Shown here in pieces: positions 1-12,500 of a stretch of DNA of 64,000 nucleotides. The position numbers and the translations under genes were made by a program. This DNA is from Calcarisporiella thermophila CBS 279.70 (Eukaryota; Calcarisporiellomycota): NCBI RefSeq assembly GCF_041956535.1, contig NW_027192196.1:799823-863822 (forward strand), given 5' to 3'. The notes under the pieces were generated by a model. That model had not been told where the DNA came from. It saw only the letters and a list, made by a program, of their open reading frames with translations, and searched no databases. How positions within the stretch are numbered: position 1 is the stretch's first letter; the number at the start of each line of letters is the position of its first letter.

Positions 1-1222
1 CCATCCTATAGCCATAAATGTATTCAGTATAACATTCTCTTAACACTTATATATTACACGAGTGACCAACCTGAATCGCAAATGTTAATGATTCTGCATT
101 ATATTCTTTCTCTATTACTTTGGCAACTGTTTGAGCTGAAACCCACAAATCAGATACCTTTAATCCATAAGCGTAATGCGAGCGTTAAATATACTGCGCT
201 TTAATGAAAAAAAAATAATGAACAGACCTCTTCCGAGGACAATTCCGTAAAACGAGGTACCACACGTCTCGAAATTACTAGTACATCTAAAGTGTAAGTG
301 CGTTAAGGAATATTCAGAAAAATTACAGTCAATCTGTAAAATTAACAGAGCCAAAAGGATACGACCCCTGACAACAATAGATCGAAAAAAATCAGCTATT
401 ATTATGGTGCAAAAACAAAAAAAAACTGACTCACGGGACAATGGGCTTTAGATTAACTAGTCCAAGAGAGAGCTGCAGATATATGTATTATTATAACTGT
501 TTTAGTAATTAATGCATTATTGCCACTTACTTTACTCTGATAAAACACTTCACTCTTGCGTATAACATGTGGTCCGAAAGAATAGGTAGACATTCTCATT
601 AAATTCATTGTATTTATCGTAAAACCGATTTGGCTAATCTACTAATTTAAATTGGCGCAGTTTAATATTCGATTTATTATAAAGGGTTGATTACTTTGTC
701 TATTAGACCGAGAATAGTATTAAATAAGTACATTTGTACTAATAGTGAACCTACTGTAAGAATATACACATTCAAAAGGTCTATCCGACAAGGGCTATCT
801 AAATATTATTATTTTTTGCTAAGTAAATATATAACCAACCCTAGCGCTATATCAAATGCATGGGTAGTGTTGATAATATTTTTCTATCTGTTGTAACACT
901 CTTCATCAATACTTTAATGTTAGAGGCGCGTATATAAGAAAATAATCGTTTCTCAGTATGCTTTAAATATTTTGGATTTTCTACACTGTTCTGAGGCACT
1001 ATAGAATTTGCCTTATCGATTTAGATTCGGATTCAGATTATTCCTGCTTGAGCTACTTTCCTAATCTTGGAATTTTCCCATTTTCTCTAGGGACTATTTT
1101 TGCAAAGCGGGGATCCTTTTAAGTTGTAAGTATGTATCATCTAAAAGAATAAGATTACGCAAATTTCATGAACATTTCATCTCTTGGATTTTTTTCAGCT
1201 TTTTATATAACGATATAACTAT
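1..1222. other. AT-rich intergenic region with probable 5' UTR intron
   Basis: No convincing gene is visible. The short open frames on either strand are low-complexity and show no family motif. Near the right end, a donor-like gtaagt at 1126 and a pyrimidine-rich cag acceptor ending at 1198 sit just before the ATG at 1223. They suggest a short intron in the 5' UTR of the next gene. Confidence 0.5.
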
Positions 1223-2788
1223 ATGGATTACCGCTCGCCTGCAAAACTCTCCTCTCCAATTCATATATCGTCCGCGAAAGATCAACCCTGGGATGCTTCG
1301 CTCAATTCCACTGCCACGCCTAAAATTTTCAAAAGCCCTACATCAACTTCCGCAATCAAGGAACAGGGTATAGTCCTTTCTCCCTCAATGCTTAGAAATC
1401 TTTTGCTTCAGTCCCCAATCCCAGTGCTCGCTTCGCCTATTCGACGTCCTCTTGGACTGAATCGGTCCGTAAAGGTAGAGCAATCAGGTGCAAAAATCCA
1501 TAGTAGAAACAGATCAGATTCCAGTCCTACTCGCAAGGGAAGAAAAAAGACTCGCTCTACGCCGACGTTATCAACCCATCTTCAGGAGACAGATTCTCTG
1601 TTTGGTCAAAACCTTGATCCATTTGATAAATCTCATAAACACCCTAATACAACTAGGAGCCCATCGCGTAAATTTCCAAATGTAGATAGCCAATCGATAG
1701 ATAGGAGTGAGGATAATGAGTGGGAGGAAAAGCATGACGATTTCGATATGTCCGATGGCTGTTCAACTAAGCGAAGCCTCTTTGCTGACCAGATCTCTTC
1801 TCGCAGTAAAGATCAACCTAGAAACGATCGGGAGCCATTCCAGGAATTAGTAGTACTTACGGCACCATCACCCTTAGCCTCATCTTCGCCATTAATCCAG
1901 GATAATCTTGGTCCAATAAGTTCCAATGAAAGTGGATTTCAAATTTGGGAAGATCCGGAAGAGCTTGTAAGAGAAGATATGAACGTTCACACTTCATCCG
2001 TAACCTTCGAGCAGAATGATCAAGAGAATGAAATTCCTTCGGAAATCCGCTCGGATTATGATCAGCTATTGCGCATCAACAAATCGAGCAATTCTTTGAA
2101 GGAAAAAGGCTTTCGCTTACCTCTCAGCGAGATACATCCACTTGCGTTGCCGGGATATCGCGAAAAGAGAAATGCTTCTTCAAGCAAGAATAGCAATAAA
2201 TTTGGCGATACTATTTTTACACGTGGTTGTATAACACCGATAACATCCATACCTCCGATTCCACCTCCCTCTCCACATCCACACACCCACCGCCCGAGAT
2301 CTAACAAATCATTAAAGTCACATTTCACGCAGAAATCATCTACCGATCCTCGAATCATGCGCAGCACACTCCATGGCAATCCCGTTCTAGTGGAACCAGC
2401 GTCTTCCTCCTCTATCTCTTCGCGACGGAGTGGTAGATCTATTTTAAATACAAATGACACCAGCGCTAAACGATTAAAGACAGAATGTCCTGCAATATCC
2501 AAAGATGTGAAATCGCGCCGGGATCCACCAAGCCCAACCCCTGCCAAAATATATACGAAAACCAGCCATCACCCAGAGTTCGAAGCATATTCGAGTGCTT
2601 CTGAAGAGACGGACCAACCAACTCACGTTGATTCAGAAGAGAATACTGAAGAAGAGGAAGAGGAAGAGTTTGGAGCATGGACTAATCGAACTAATACATC
2701 GCTCATATCGGCCTTCCAACAAGCCGTTTCAGAATGCGAATCTCACTCTATGGTCCCCGAGTTTGAAACGGCGAAGAATTCTCCCTAG
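1223..2788 (+). CDS. Disordered Ser/Pro-rich protein, function unknown
   Basis: Single-exon frame of 521 residues with ATG at 1223 and TAG at 2788. I do not recognise the family. The protein is rich in Ser, Pro, Lys and Arg with many SP/TP dipeptides, which would suit a phosphoregulated nuclear protein. It has basic patches, for example RKGRKKTR near residue 105, and an acidic run of seven Glu near residue 485 followed by a short possible helix. A stretch reading RRPLGLN resembles a loose RxxLxxN destruction box, but such matches are common by chance. No folded domain, signal peptide or membrane segment is visible. The open frame is too long to be accidental, so coding status is fairly sure while function is not. 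Confidence 0.75.
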   Translation: MDYRSPAKLSSPIHISSAKDQPWDASLNSTATPKIFKSPTSTSAIKEQGIVLSPSMLRNLLLQSPIPVLASPIRRPLGLNRSVKVEQSGAKIHSRNRSDSSPTRKGRKKTRSTPTLSTHLQETDSLFGQNLDPFDKSHKHPNTTRSPSRKFPNVDSQSIDRSEDNEWEEKHDDFDMSDGCSTKRSLFADQISSRSKDQPRNDREPFQELVVLTAPSPLASSSPLIQDNLGPISSNESGFQIWEDPEELVREDMNVHTSSVTFEQNDQENEIPSEIRSDYDQLLRINKSSNSLKEKGFRLPLSEIHPLALPGYREKRNASSSKNSNKFGDTIFTRGCITPITSIPPIPPPSPHPHTHRPRSNKSLKSHFTQKSSTDPRIMRSTLHGNPVLVEPASSSSISSRRSGRSILNTNDTSAKRLKTECPAISKDVKSRRDPPSPTPAKIYTKTSHHPEFEAYSSASEETDQPTHVDSEENTEEEEEEEFGAWTNRTNTSLISAFQQAVSECESHSMVPEFETAKNSP

Positions 2789-3805
2789 CAATAGATTTGC
2801 TAATCTAACTGTTGACTGGAGGTGATACTTTCAATATTTGTGACGAAAACCTAGCATAGTAAGATGCTAGTTATAACATTTCAATCCTGGAGCATATGCG
2901 TAGCTGGTTTATATCTACGCACATGTGTCTCCATTTGGCATATTTTCCTAGTTTATGACGATTTTCTTTTGCTCTGACCAAATATCCTTTAATTCCTTTG
3001 AATTAAGCTGTAAATTTTATGTGTGCTTCATTATATTTCAAATATATTTTTTATATATAGCTTTGTTATATTTCTTTATAAAACAACTTGCTCATATCAC
3101 TTGAATTGCTAATCGATTATAAATTTATTTATTTGCACACTTAAGTCTATATATTCAGCTAACGTAGAGCCTATCTGGGAAAAGTAATTACACTGGGCAT
3201 TCTTATACACAAATTCCCTTGAGAATATTTCAATTTTTCATTTACAATGCATATCCTAACGCTGGGTCCTTTGAGTTGGTGGCAGTGTTAACCACCAGTG
3301 TTTGCAACTGTGCTAGTCATTTTCGAGTTTAAATTCCATATCGGTTAATTATCTTGGAGGTGTAGAACACCATTTGTCACTGATATTGTAGAGAAGAAAT
3401 AATACAGAGTGCCTCTGTGAATCTGAAATAGGGTTAAGAGCCAGGTTGATCAATTCTCATACAACAAATTTAACTCTTATCCTGCTCCATCATAGAGCCA
3501 CAGCTGACTGAAATTACCTCTGATGTAGTATATCCATCGACCATATTTATTTTGAACTGGTCTTGTTATCATTTAAGCTAATTTTGAACTTGTAAGAGTT
3601 GCATTAAACTCTAATCCCACAGCTATGTCAGTATCGAGATCAAATTTTTACTGTGATTTCATTCGAGCTATTTATTTAACTTTTCGGCCAGACTATCTCA
3701 TGTCTGATGAAGGGAAAATTTGTTAGTTACAAAAAGTCAAGCTGCGTAGTGTATAAATAAAATGAAAAGCAATTAATAATGAAAAAAAAAAGTTGGACAA
3801 TAAAT
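2789..3805. other. Intergenic region between convergent genes
   Basis: About 1 kb of AT-rich DNA between the 3' ends of the Ser/Pro-rich gene and chitin deacetylase 1. No open frame, RNA gene or repeat could be supported; it should hold both 3' UTRs and polyadenylation signals. Confidence 0.5.
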
Positions 3806-5132
3806 TTAATAGAGAAGTGCAGCCGTTAAAATCATGAGGGTTCCAACAAAGCCTGCAGTTAGAGTTTGAGAGGATGCCCCGTTAACAGAAGGGATACGAG
3901 CAGTCGAAGATGTCTTTGCGCTGCCGCTAGAGGGAGAGCCACTAGGAGATCCAACCGATTGGTAAATCTACAAGATAGATTATATATCGCATCTCATTTA
4001 ACACATGCAATGCAATTTTAAAATGAATTATTCGGGGGATGACTTACGTTTGGATCGTTAAGACATTCAGATAGTTTGACGAATTTTGTCACTTTCGAGA
4101 GTGCGGGGAGATGCTTAATGGCAATATCTACAGTGTCTTTAGAGTGATCATGCTCGAGCGAGATGAAGCCCTTATCAGCGGCAGGCGTTTCTTGAACCCA
4201 TTGCGTAAAATTGCCATCAATTTCTGCCAGAGTGATCTGCTTGGTCTGCAGTTTCCAGTCAAAACTACATGAGGATATCAAAGATAAGCATTTTTAAAAC
4301 AATATTGTGGAGTATCAAAAATACTGAACCTGTCTCGGTTCCAAATCACAACTCGCAATCCCATCGAAACCATCAGCGCGCGAACTCTATCGTCGATGTC
4401 ACCATAGGGAGGACCTGTCATTTAAACAAAAATCAGTATATCCGCATACCAGCAATAGTTAATCAACCTACGCATATATTTGGGTTTGACACCAATCGCT
4501 TGTTGAATTGCCAATTCTATATACATTGAAATGTAACTTTAATCATATGCTATTCTCTAAATATATAAACGAATATTACCAGTCCATTTCATTTCTGACA
4601 CGATTTGTTCATTAGTTAAGGAGGTAAGTGCTTTATGGCTCCACGTGTGGCTTGCAATCTCATGGCCTTCATCAAAAGCTCGTTTGAGAATGGCAGGGTT
4701 GTCGCGCGCTTGAGTGCCCAAGACGAAGAAGGTGGCTTTCATGTTATTTTGCTTAAGAAAATCGAGTAAGGGTGGTGTAAACTGAGTAGGGCCATCATCG
4801 AATGTCACTGCCCATTGGCCTTTGGGGCATGAATCGAAATCAGTCGTACGATTCACGCATTGTTCGCAACTCCAATTGCAGAAGCCTTTCGCTTTCTCAC
4901 ATTGACGAAGTTGGGATATGTCAGGCTGCAGGGGAGCATTGGGGACTTTTGTCATGTCAATGGCGGAGAGCCATTCGGGTTTTGCAGGAGGAGTGTCGAC
5001 TCCCAAGGGAAGCAATTCGCCTGTGCCTGAAGGTTGAGTGGAGCCACCAGTAGAGGGGCTTTGCGGGATTGAATACTGAGCGTAAACCCCAAGAGTGAGA
5101 TGAGCAATTAATGGAATGAATGTATATTTCAT
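3806..5132 (-). CDS. Chitin deacetylase 1 (CE4/NodB), GPI-type
   Basis: Five exons (5132-4580, 4516-4472, 4414-4330, 4264-4048, 3967-3806) join in frame to 353 residues. The product removes acetyl groups from cell-wall chitin to make chitosan. An N-terminal signal peptide (about residues 1-18) is followed by a Cys-rich linker and a NodB domain. The domain has TFDDGP with the metal and base aspartates, the metal-binding HTWSH pair, the RPPYGDIDDR motif across the second intron and the late LEHDHS histidine motif. The tail is Ser-rich and ends in a hydrophobic segment without charged residues, as in GPI-anchored wall enzymes. A CATATAAAG TATA-like site lies about 140 bp upstream. A second copy lies at 33696-35094, with a different set of intron positions. 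Confidence 0.92.
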
Positions 5133-5266
5133 TTTCTCCCAGTGTATTGGCTAGATGAAAAGAGATCAATGAGCGTATTAAGTTAGGGGAAGAAAACAGG
5201 CAGCAGAAGGATAACTATGCTCAGTGAGATGAGATTTGCGGCGACGAGGGCAAATCGATCATGTTC

Positions 5267-5276
5267 TCTTTATATG
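5267..5276 (-). promoter_or_regulatory. TATA-like element of chitin deacetylase 1
   Basis: On the minus strand the sequence reads CATATAAAGA, about 135-145 bp before the start codon at 5132, a plausible core promoter position. Confidence 0.45.
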
Positions 5277-5362
5277 TCTCCCCCTCTCTAGAAAAGACGG
5301 GACCTGTGGTACAATATGCACACCAAACAAAACGGAAATCAGTGTGTGTCTCGTATCCAATT

Positions 5363-5397
5363 GTCCCCGAGGAGCCAGTATTTTTAGGCTCGGGGAC
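5363..5397. repeat. Inverted repeat, GTCCCCGAG / CTCGGGGAC
   Basis: The arms at 5363-5371 and 5389-5397 are perfect reverse complements separated by 17 bases. The GC-rich stem stands out from AT-rich surroundings. Confidence 0.7.
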
Positions 5398-5433
5398 CTT
5401 ATCAACGAGTGCTTGTGGACTACGATTATCCTA

Positions 5434-5458
5434 ATTTGGCTCTGTACTGGAGCCAAAT
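5434..5458. repeat. Inverted repeat, ATTTGGCTC / GAGCCAAAT
   Basis: Perfect 9 bp arms with a 7 bp loop, immediately after the previous inverted repeat. It could be a protein-binding palindrome or a structured leader segment. Confidence 0.7.
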
Positions 5459-5823
5459 ATTAAATTATGACAGAGTCGAAAACTAGGCCAATGGCTTGGC
5501 ATGAGGCGAGACTATTATTAACCTTATGTTAAATATAGAAGCGAGATATTAATAGGTTAGGTTGGAAGATCTAGTCGAGCGGGAGCTATTGCTTTGGACA
5601 CTGGAGGCCTTGTGAGCATAAGCACAGATATATATAGCACAGGTATATTATTAAAGCACAGAAAACTACCAAGCTATCATGCAGCCATATATGTGCCTGC
5701 ATTCAGTGTGCTTCACTTGGAATCGCAACAAGATTAAAGCGGGTGAGATGTGACGTGGCTATCTATTTAAAGATTCAAAACTAGGGGAACCCTCTCAAAT
5801 CTTACTTCGATTCATTCCTCAAT

Positions 5824-6761
5824 ATGCATAAGCACATTCCCCCTCGGATCCATGTATTCTCTGATTTTGACGCAACCATTACCCTTAGAGATACAGGGAC
5901 TACCCTTATCGATCATCCCGAACGGGGCATGGGGAAGCAAAGAAGACTAGAGTTGGAGCATCAAGTCATGGAGGGAATAATTACTTATAGGTAAAATAAT
6001 TTCAGAATTTGTCCAAATTGCAAAGATTCTAATGTTGATGTTTGTTCATAGACAAGCGGTACAGGAGATGTGGGATTCTGTTACGTTAACTTGGGAAGAA
6101 GCAGATGAACTTTACAAAGGTATAGCTACAATCTCTATCAAATCGGATCGGAAGGATCAGCGCTCTAATTTCAAATATCCGTTTAGAAATTGAAGCAGAT
6201 CCTGATTTCAGTAATTTCTATCATATGTGCGAACGAACCAAGATACCTTTAACAGTTGTGAGTAGCGGCCTGCGTCCTATTATTGACATGTTCATGCATC
6301 GCTTTCTTGGAGAGGCGGCCAAAAGCATGGATATTATTTCGAACCATGCAAAGATTGGAGATCGGAAATGGCAAATCATCTGGAATGACGATAGGTATTA
6401 TTTTCATATTGACATTTACACTTTAGCTATGATTTTAATCAAAAGCCTCTATCTCTTCAGTGAATACGGTAATGATAAATCGATTCCGATAAAGAAAGTA
6501 CGTGAATCGCTTGGAAACGATGCGGTGATTATATTTGTGGGAGATGGAATCTCAGATGTATCCGCTGCTAAATCGGCGGACATACTTTTTGCTCGACACG
6601 GCTTGGACCTGGAAAAATGGTGCAAGCGTGAGCGAGTTCCCTTCCGAGGATTCAGCCGTTTTGGTGAGGTGGAAGAGGTGATTTTGGGACTGTTGGATGG
6701 GCGGTACAGGTTATCCAGGCCGGTTGACGGAAAAGGATTTTGTGAGCTTGTTGAAGCTTGA
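5824..6761 (+). CDS. HAD-superfamily phosphatase
   Basis: Four exons (5824-5990, 6052-6119, 6187-6394, 6461-6761) give 247 residues. The N-terminus has the HAD motif I as FSDFDATITLRDT, with the nucleophile and acid aspartates. Motif II is VVSSGLRPII and motif IV is GDGISDVSAA, both consistent with an active phosphatase. Overall layout and length resemble the small fungal phosphatase family that includes yeast YNL010W and more distantly phosphoserine phosphatases. That is a family-level match from memory, so the natural substrate is left open; small phosphorylated sugars or polyols are likely candidates. No targeting signal is visible, so the protein is probably cytosolic. It is transcribed divergently from chitin deacetylase 1. 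Confidence 0.85.
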
Positions 6762-7076
6762 ATATTTATTATTTCTTGATATTTCATTCGATAGACTTAT
6801 TATTATTTCAATAGAGCGAGGTGATGACCGTTGTAGGATAAAAAAAGCCTAAAAAGCTCCAGTCCATTTATTTACACTTTAACTTAAGCAGGTTTTTGGA
6901 TGTGCGGGTAAAAATGCAATTGAAAACTATTTAGTTCAATGGCCACCTGAATAAGAAAAAGAGGATGTGACCTAATCTTAGCTCGCACCATTAAAAAGGA
7001 TTAAAGTCGAATTGAAAAAATAGATATCGAAAAATAGCTTTTAATATGGGCTATAAAAATACCACAGAGGTTGATG
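6762..7076. other. Short convergent intergenic region
   Basis: About 315 bp between convergent 3' ends, AT-rich; nothing else seen. Confidence 0.5.
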
Positions 7077-9239
7077 TCATTTAGATGGTCTCATTCGTGT
7101 TTCGATGGGCAATAGAACCATGCACACGCCAGCGAGACAGAAAAGGAGAGTGGAGAGATAGAGCGGAAAAATAATGCCCCAACTGAGCAAAATGCCCGTA
7201 GTGATAGGTGCTGCTATGCCTGCACTAAAAATAAAGCCCATCTGAGTTATACAATCCAAGCCCATTACCACATGTTTCGATGGCTTACACTCTTCCCAGC
7301 GCTGAACTGATCCCAGAGGCAGTTCCACGGAGCTTGGTTTCAAATACCTCGGGAGTATATGCATATATCACCGCATACAAGAGGGTGGCCAAGAAGCTTA
7401 CCATAGCAGATGAAAAGACCATAGTTCCGCGTGATTGCACAGTGGAGAAAAGAAATAGCCCAAATGCAGATCCAAATGAAGATAGCGCCATGGTTCCTTT
7501 TCTTCCAAGAGGAGTTTCAATAAGCCACGATCCAAACTATAGCAGGAGAAAGTCAGCAATGCAAAAAATCAGTCAAGCAATTGAAAAAAAATGCCAACAA
7601 TAGAACCGGGAACACCCGCGAGAGAATAAATTAGGTAGTCGCGGTAAACTTGATCAGGGGAGGGCGGCTCTCCGAACCCGAGTTTCTCCAGGTATTTCGG
7701 CAGGAACACATTAAACATGGTGTAACCGAGAGAGATCAGGATCCATATTGCGAATACCAGAAGTGTCGTTTTACACCATTTGGGGCTAAATAGTGGCCGG
7801 ATTGCATTCAAGTCAAAGCAAACAAAGCGTGAGGATATTCGCGACGTCAAATGGGTTGGTTTTGGAGGACGTCTTCGTGGGGACCGCGGACGAATCTCTT
7901 CATGCTCTGAGAGCTCTTCAGCTTCATCGTCTGATGAACGTTGAACACTAGAATAGTCATTGTTATTAACGGTGGATGGGAGGTCGTTGGGGTCAATATA
8001 AACATCGGAGCCGTTAATCTTGACAATTGAGCGTAGAACCATTACTGCATCATTTTTCCTGTTGTTAGACATAAGAAACTTGGGTGATTCTTGTAGTCGA
8101 AAAAGTGATAATCTAGCTGTGACCATAAGAAATGTCTTGTATTCCAGGTTAATATAGTATACTGAGATATCTGCGTAATCTCTATACACTTACCAAGACA
8201 CCCAGCGTAAATAACACATATCGCCAACCATTATTTTGCGATTCAGGATCGCAGGAGTCTTCTTCTGGGCAGCTATAGTACGGGAGTATGATCCACGCAA
8301 TAAATGAGGAGAGAACAGCACCAAACGAAAAGAACACCGACATAAACGTGAGGAGATATTGATTCTCTTTTGGAACAAATTCAAGGAAAAGTGCACCTAT
8401 TAAGAAATTAAAGGATGAGTGGCAAAAATAAATCAAACTAAAATACAAGTGGCTACCATCTACTGGCATATTTCCGCCAACGCCAAAACCCAAGAGAAAT
8501 AGCATAAAACACAGCCACCAGAAATTAGGCGCAAAACTTGCACCCATACCAAAGGTACAGGCAATAATAAGTGTCCACTTGTAGGCTATCTTGCGACCGC
8601 GAGAATCCGACAACACTCCCCAAAAGAGCGCACCAAACATCATCCCAGTGAAAATAGAGCTAGAAAGGGTGCCAATTAAGGTGTTTGGAACATCAAAATG
8701 CCCTATCAGATATTATTTTCGGAGGGTTATTGAGTTGTGTGGAGAAACGAAACAAGCAATAAGTTATACTTTGAACACGCGGCAAAATTGCAGCAATGCA
8801 CTTATTGAGAAATTATAGATCATTTAGCTAATAATAACAACTAAATTTATAAATGATTTACTTGTAGCCACATCTACACAAAGAATATGCCATTATTGAT
8901 CAGTTAATGAAATTTGATAAAAAATTAAACATACATTATCCGCCAGCCATCCAAACCCGCAGAGAACCTAGAATTATATTAATTGTTAAGATCACAAAAG
9001 CATCAGATAGTAAGAGAAGATATAAAGCATACGAGTAAGCGCCTCTGAAACTTCCCCATCCCAATCTTTGTAATCACAGCATCTAGTGCGATATTCTCGT
9101 CGCGTGGAGATGGAGGGAGAAGTTCATCGATATCGACGCAATTTTCGCTCGATAATTCATCTATTGTATCGTCGGCATTATAATGCTCAGAAATACTTAA
9201 AGAAACTTGCGCACGCGAGTCGTTAGAAGGCCGCCGCAT
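7077..9239 (-). CDS. MFS transporter, SV2/SVOP-like
   Basis: Nine exons (9239-9033, 8967-8935, 8873-8862, 8800-8770, 8702-8457, 8396-8194, 8135-7599, 7536-7289, 7224-7077) join in frame to 554 residues. The product is a 12-helix major facilitator of the plasma or an internal membrane. After an acidic cytosolic N-terminus comes the typical GFGWLADNMWLQ entry into helix 1. DSRGRK follows between helices 2 and 3, and GVGGNMPVDG then ALFLEFVP mark helices 4-5. The central loop is acidic and Arg-rich, and TPLGRKG lies in the second half. This pattern fits fungal SVOP-like carriers of sugars, organic ions or amino acids; the substrate cannot be read from sequence. Exons 3 and 4 are only 12 and 31 nt but are needed to complete helix 1. 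The gene diverges from TRM3 across 342 bp. Confidence 0.9.
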
Positions 9240-9581
9240 CTCGTAATATATAAATGAGCAAATAAACTGTTCTAGCGTATAAATAAACGAATAAATTCAA
9301 GGGGGAAACCCCTGCCAATGTGACAACGATAAATGTACAAAAACTAGAGAGCTAATATGCCTGTGCGCGATGCGACACATGCGATTAAAAAAAGGAGGGG
9401 GGGGTAGAACTATACTTGTAAGATTTGACAAATCGAGGCTAGCTCAAAGAGATTCAGTATATTACCTTTATACTTTCTCCATATTTCAATTTCACGTAAT
9501 TCTGAGTTTCAACCGGGCAAATTAAGTCACAAAAGTTTACTTTAGCAAACTTCATGAAAAAATGTTACCTTCCCGGAACTA
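9240..9581. promoter_or_regulatory. Divergent promoter region MFS / TRM3
   Basis: 342 bp between two divergent start codons must hold both promoters. A short purine tract (A7, GGA, G8) lies at about 9387-9405. No other motif was recognised. Confidence 0.5.
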
Positions 9582-12500
9582 ATGGCGATAAAAAAAGCGT
9601 CAAAATCGGATTATTCAAGCACGATTGGAGAAAGAAAGCTTTCTTCATTTGCCAAAACACTTTTAAACTTATCTACGGACGTTTATACCCAACTTATTGA
9701 TAGACTTTACACACTTCAATTAGAAGACACAGAAGAGAGCTTAACTACTTTCGAATGTCTGTGCGAGTTATTGGAGGAGAGATTGAGAGATTCAGCTCTT
9801 GGTACTCTCGAAGTTAGTAATAATGTATTAGGGAGATTTATATCACTGTTTAATATATTTTTATTATTCAGAAGCATACACTTCTAACCGAGAAATTTCT
9901 ACCAATCGCAAACTCTTTTATGACAAGGAAGTCTCTGAGGAAAAGCGAAAACCAAAGTCTAGGTACATATAGATATTTTTTTCATATATTATAAACAGCC
10001 TTAACTATATAAATTGTATAAAGAAAAAGCACTAGTTGATAGTCTTGCACGATTTGCAATAATGGAGAATACTAAATTCGGACCTATGTTAGTACAATCT
10101 ATCGAATATAAGATAAAAGCATACTTAAATCAAGAGGGGCATTCCGAGAATTCGATTTCAAGCCAGGACAACAACGGAAACAAGACTTGGATCTTGCCGT
10201 TTAATGACATATCATTAGCATTAGATATATTGCTTCTTGTACTTAATCAGGCCAAAATTTCAAATGCAGGAGAAGTTTTTAATGCATCGTTGAAGGGGCT
10301 GTTTATTTATGCTGTTAATTTGGTTTCATGCGATGAACGAGAAATCCGCTCCAAAACGGTGAACTATATCTTGCCTGCATACTTTCATTGGGATGCTGCT
10401 CAAGGAAGAATGATGCAAAATGAATGGTGCAAGGTATTTTGACAATATTGTTTATTAACTAAGATGATAACTGATACCTGTTATTACATAAGATTATTTG
10501 GCAACAATGCTGTCATATGGTGTCTTTTCCGATATCAAATCCTGTTCGCCTATCAGCTGTGAATGTTCTTTCTCGCCTCTTGCCATGGTTCTTTCCAACA
10601 TCACAAGAGAATAAAATTGATCTTGATTTGCGAATGGATGAGCGATTTTTTATTATAATTCAAGTATGTTCACTGCTATAGATTATCAATAATTTCCTCC
10701 AAATTTCCCTCAATCCTACATATTTAGACCGGCCTAGGAGATGTTAATGACAACCGTAAAATTGCCATATATGTGTTGAAGCGTGTGATTAATTACACCA
10801 CTCAGCAGCGAGGACTCACTACCGAATTGCCCTGGACTAAGTACGAACATTGCTATAGATTCATATTCTATATCACTCATTTTCCATTAAAAGATATTTT
10901 CAGTGGGATGATGACAGATCCAAAGAATGGATAAGCATATGGGATTCCTTTTTCCTTCTTTTTGACTCGTTTTTCGAAGCAGCTGCTGTTCACCTCGTAA
11001 AGGTATTCATAGTCTTTATTTTATATTTGAATAGCTAGCTTAAATCGACTCTACTAAATTATAGCCACTTCTTCCGGCAATTGCCAAGTTCCTCAGCCCT
11101 GCCGAAGGATCACCTAACATTCATCCTTCTTGGTGGACTCTGATGCTAAAGAGCGGTCTAAAAAATGAAATCTTGAACATCCGCAAAACCTTGCTTCGCT
11201 ATATATTCTCACTTGAAGATAAGAGGGCGCTTGTAACCCTAGGGCGACAGCACGAGTTTGTGTTCGGTCAACTAATGATTGCATTGGACAACCCTGCTCT
11301 TTATCATGTACCAACTCTAGGTACATGTGTATGTGGAATGGGAGAAGCACTAAGGACCTATGTTGGACGTTCTATTGCAGCATTTGAAGATCTTGAGGAA
11401 TCAGTAAGAAATTAATTATCATTAATTAATATTCATTATGAAAAAATGTACTTATTGTGTGTATATAAATATCACAGGCTAAATTTATGTCCCTGCTCAT
11501 CCAGCAAATGGCTTTTAGAATAGGCTCCCCATTTCCTATCGTGTATATGATGGAAGCTCTAGCTGAGACAACAGCTATCAGGCCAATTTTGGGGAAAAAA
11601 GAATTGAATGCATTACAGAGTCTTTTGGAATATCATATGAACACGCAGTATGCTCGTCTTAATTTAACAAATAAACTGATAAATTTAGAAACCTTTTGAC
11701 TTTTTTATTTTAGGAAACCTAGTATTCGTGCACTATTGCGGAAATATTGCTGCAGTATACTCGCCAGGCTTGTGAATCCTGAATATCTATCTATTTCTCT
11801 GATATCTAGGTAAACACATCAAGATCCTAATCAATATAGATGCTACAGTATGGCCGTTTTACCAATTGTGATTAATTCTTTAGTATGCTGTCAACTATAT
11901 TAAGTGAGCTGACACCGCTTGAATACCCAGCTGAAATGAAAATGCTTCAGGCTTGGGTGCTGGGAACCTCAGGAGAAAATGCACAGGTATATAATGAAGA
12001 CATATTATTGTGCCTATTTAAAGAAAACTTACTACTTGAATTGTTCTTTTAAAGGAATCGAAAGCACGATGGATTAAACGAATTACCAAAGAAATGGAGA
12101 TGTATACTAGACCTATGGAATCAGGTAGCATTATATAAACCTAATGAAAAAATATTGATTGTTTTTGTCTATATTACTTGATTCTCTTTACAGAGTTGCC
12201 ACTCTACTTGGTGCAATCAAATACTCTAGACATTACTAGACTGGCACTGGTTGTCATTGGAGTGAAAAGTAACATCGATGATGTTGAGCAAATTTTGAAT
12301 CCCGTATTTGCGTCCTGGAAGGAAGTATATTGGTATGAAATAGAGGCTCTCACATTTCCTTAAGAATATAAATGATCCGACTATAATGGCTGCTTTTCAC
12401 TTATTATTAGCCATCATGGTACCAAGCAGAATTCTCGTGCAGATAGGACACTGGCTCTTTTACTATCAATTCTATATAGCCTGGAAAATAAATTTGAAAT

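Larger units (their letters stand above)
5133..5823. other. Divergent promoter region with two stem-loops
   Basis: This 691 bp region separates the divergent chitin deacetylase 1 and phosphatase genes. It holds two perfect 9 bp inverted repeats only 36 bp apart (5363-5397 and 5434-5458), described as separate features. No further gene was found. Confidence 0.55.

Noticed and set aside
2062-2547. 161-residue minus-strand frame in the Ser/Pro-rich gene
   Set aside because: No domain; opposite an uninterrupted longer sense frame.
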